Position numbers and translations under genes: made by a program
Shown here: positions 6,839 to 8,372 of the stretch, in pieces
Layout of the letters: the number at the start of each line of letters is the position of its first letter
Position numbering within the stretch: position 1 is the stretch's first letter
The notes under the pieces: model-generated
Told to the model about the DNA's origin: nothing
The model's database searches: none
The model's input: only the letters and a program-made list of their open reading frames with translations
Assembly: GCA_947476855.1 (NCBI GenBank)
Contig: CANJSR010000199.1
Location: 1 to 8,372, forward strand
Source: Acetobacteraceae bacterium
GTDB lineage: Bacteria; Pseudomonadota; Alphaproteobacteria; Acetobacterales; Acetobacteraceae
DNA length: 8,372 nt
Reading direction: 5' to 3'

Positions 6839-7708
6839 GTGCCAACAAAGATCGAAAAGGACGCCGTCACCGGTCACATGACCACGGGTCATGAGTGGGA
6901 CGGGGTCAAGGAACTGAACCAGCCGCTGCCGAAGTGGTGGGTCTACATCCTGTATGCGACCATCGCCTGGTCGATGGTCTACTTCGTCCTGTATCCCGCG
7001 ATCCCCTGGTTCGGAGGGGCCACGAAAGGCATCCTGGGCTACTCGTCCCGCAACGCCGTGGATGCCGACGTCGCCGCCATCGCGGCCAAGCGTGCGGTCT
7101 ACATGGACAAGATCAAGGCCCTGTCCTTCGACGACATCCGCAAGGACCCGCAGTTGATGGCGGCCGCGATGACGGCCGGGCGCGTGGCCTTCGCGGAGAA
7201 CTGCCAGCCCTGCCATGGGGCCGGCGGCGGCGGCAACCCGGGCTACCCGGCGCTCGCGGCCGGCAACTGGCTGTGGGGCGGCTCGCTGGAGGACATCCAG
7301 AAGACCGTGACCCACGGCATCCGGGCCCCCGGCGACGACAGCCGCCAGAGCCAGATGCCCCGGTTCGGCGCGGATGGCATTCTCAAGCCCGCCGAAATCG
7401 CGTCAGTCGCCGACTACGTCATGGCGTTCTACGGCACGCCGGTAGCCAATGCCGACATGGCGGCCGGCGAGAAGATCTATACCGAGAACTGCGCAGTCTG
7501 CCACGGCGACAAGGGCCAGGGCGATCGCACGCAGGGTGCGCCCCGGCTGGCGTCGAAGACCCATCTGTTCGGCGATGACAGGGCCGCGGTCATCGCGCAG
7601 ATCAACAGCCCACGTCATGGCATGATGCCGCCGTGGAATACACGTCTGGACGCCGCCACCATCAAGTCCGTGACACTGTACGTCCACGGCCTCGGCGGCG
7701 GCGAATAG
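6839..7708 (+). CDS. ccoP: Cytochrome cbb3 oxidase dihaem subunit III (CcoP/FixP)
   Basis: A 289-residue membrane-anchored dihaem cytochrome c that takes electrons from soluble cytochrome c or the bc1 complex and hands them towards CcoO and CcoN. The N-terminal TTGHEWDG (15-22) and LNQPLPKWW (26-34) are CcoP hallmarks. One membrane helix follows (about 34-52). Two haem c sites are seen: CQPCH (122-126) and CAVCH (218-222). Axial Met candidates are Met173 (SQMPRFG) and Met262/Met263 (HGMMPPW). Length is as usual for the family. The start is GTG 6839, with AGGAGA 6 nt upstream directly after the ccoQ stop. It sits 10 nt before ccoG. Confidence 0.97.
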   Translation: MPTKIEKDAVTGHMTTGHEWDGVKELNQPLPKWWVYILYATIAWSMVYFVLYPAIPWFGGATKGILGYSSRNAVDADVAAIAAKRAVYMDKIKALSFDDIRKDPQLMAAAMTAGRVAFAENCQPCHGAGGGGNPGYPALAAGNWLWGGSLEDIQKTVTHGIRAPGDDSRQSQMPRFGADGILKPAEIASVADYVMAFYGTPVANADMAAGEKIYTENCAVCHGDKGQGDRTQGAPRLASKTHLFGDDRAAVIAQINSPRHGMMPPWNTRLDAATIKSVTLYVHGLGGGE

Positions 7709-7711
7709 GAG
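7707..7711 (+). promoter_or_regulatory. Ribosome binding site deciding the ccoG start
   Basis: AGGAG lies 7 nt before GTG 7719 and overlaps the ccoP stop. No ATG fits the frame near here, so the GTG is taken as the start. Confidence 0.6.
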
Positions 7712-7718
7712 CACATCG

Positions 7719-8372
7719 GTGTCGCGTATCAGCAAGGTCGATCGGGAACGCCAGATCCAACAGGAAGAAGCCGGACAGCACCTGTACGCCAACCGCGTGA
7801 AGGTCTATCCGAAGTCGGTCCAGGGTCCGGTCCGGCGCTTCAAATGGGCGGTCCTGATCTTCTGCCTGACGCTCTATTATGTGATGCCATGGATCCGGTG
7901 GGATCGCGGGCCGAACCAGGCCAACCAAGCGATCCTGCTCGATCTGGCGCATGAGCGGTTCTATCTGTTCAACCTCGTGTTCTGGCCGCAGGACATCTAC
8001 TATCTGGCCGGCCTGCTGATCATGGGCGCGGTGACCTTGTTCCTGGTCACCAGCCTGGTCGGCCGGGTGTGGTGCGGCTATGCCTGCCCGCAGACGGTCT
8101 GGACCGACCTGTTCATGTGGGTCGAACGTCGAATCGAGGGCGACCGCAACGAACGGATGAAGCGCGACGCCGCCGATGTCACGCTCGACACCGTCTGGCG
8201 CAAGGTGTCCAAACACCTGGTCTGGCTGTTCATCGCGTTCTGGACCGGTGGCGCCTGGATCATGTACTACGCCGACGCCCCGACCGTGACGATCCAGTTC
8301 TGGACCGGGACCGCCGCGATCGAGGTTTATTTCTTCACCGCTTTGTTCACCGCGACCACCTATCTGCTGGCC
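7719..8372 (+). CDS. ccoG: cbb3 oxidase assembly protein CcoG (RdxA/FixG), 5' part
   Basis: The frame begins at GTG 7719 and stays open to the right edge: 218 residues, about the first 45 percent of a usual CcoG. Seen are a basic cytoplasmic N-terminus, a first membrane helix (about 43-58), the conserved block ILLDLAHERFYLFN and WPQD (72-92), a second helix, and then WCGYACPQTVW (118-128) with Cys119 and Cys123. Further membrane helices are at about 168-185 and 202-218. CcoG is a membrane iron-sulfur protein reported to reduce Cu(II) to Cu(I) for insertion into CcoN; its ferredoxin-type cysteine clusters would lie beyond the window. It is the last member of the operon seen here. ccoH, ccoI and ccoS are expected downstream but cannot be seen. 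Confidence 0.95.
   Translation, partial: MSRISKVDRERQIQQEEAGQHLYANRVKVYPKSVQGPVRRFKWAVLIFCLTLYYVMPWIRWDRGPNQANQAILLDLAHERFYLFNLVFWPQDIYYLAGLLIMGAVTLFLVTSLVGRVWCGYACPQTVWTDLFMWVERRIEGDRNERMKRDAADVTLDTVWRKVSKHLVWLFIAFWTGGAWIMYYADAPTVTIQFWTGTAAIEVYFFTALFTATTYLLA

Noticed and set aside
5866..6870. Minus-strand open frame across ccoO and ccoQ
   Set aside because: Antisense to well-supported cco genes, His/Arg/Val-rich composition, no recognisable motif.
6877..6893. Inverted repeat CATGACC-ACG-GGTCATG near the ccoP start as an RNA control element
   Set aside because: It encodes the conserved MTTGHE stretch of CcoP, so protein constraint and chance explain it; a 7-bp stem alone is weak evidence.

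Overview
The window looks like ordinary chromosomal DNA from a GC-rich alphaproteobacterium. The cytochrome cbb3 oxidase genes resemble the FixN/FixO/FixQ/FixP type of that class, with an extra two-helix N-terminal stretch on CcoN. The SMC hinge also has a form I associate with alphaproteobacteria. Rhodospirillales or a related order is a reasonable guess, but the sequence alone does not settle it. Seven protein genes cover nearly all of the window. Two of them, smc and ccoG, are cut by the window edges.

Left part (1-3313, + strand): the hinge, second coiled coil and C-terminal ATPase half of the chromosome-segregation protein SMC. A luciferase-like flavin-dependent oxidoreductase of unknown substrate follows after 60 nt. 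These are housekeeping or generic metabolic genes with no visible link to the right part.

Middle (3355-4140, - strand): a DsbD_2/TauE-SafE-like membrane protein with paired cysteine motifs (HCGPMC and LPCG). It is transcribed away from the oxidase genes. Its coding sequence carries an in-frame 41-bp palindromic element with perfect 16-bp arms, which encodes a proline- and glycine-rich loop between two membrane segments.

Right part (4141-8372, + strand): a tightly packed ccoN-ccoO-ccoQ-ccoP-ccoG run with gaps of 4 to 10 nt. It encodes the high-affinity cbb3 terminal oxidase (CcoN catalytic subunit, CcoO and CcoP c-type cytochromes, the small CcoQ subunit) and the start of the assembly protein CcoG. 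The 140-nt divergent spacer holds a 14-bp palindrome, TTGATCTGTGTCAA, that matches the FNR/FixK binding consensus. The most likely picture is oxygen-responsive control of the oxidase, possibly shared with the divergent membrane protein, which may help metal supply or maturation.

I found no mobile element, CRISPR array, RNA gene or clearly new system. The points most worth a second look are the palindrome inside the membrane-protein gene and the shared FNR/FixK-type promoter region.
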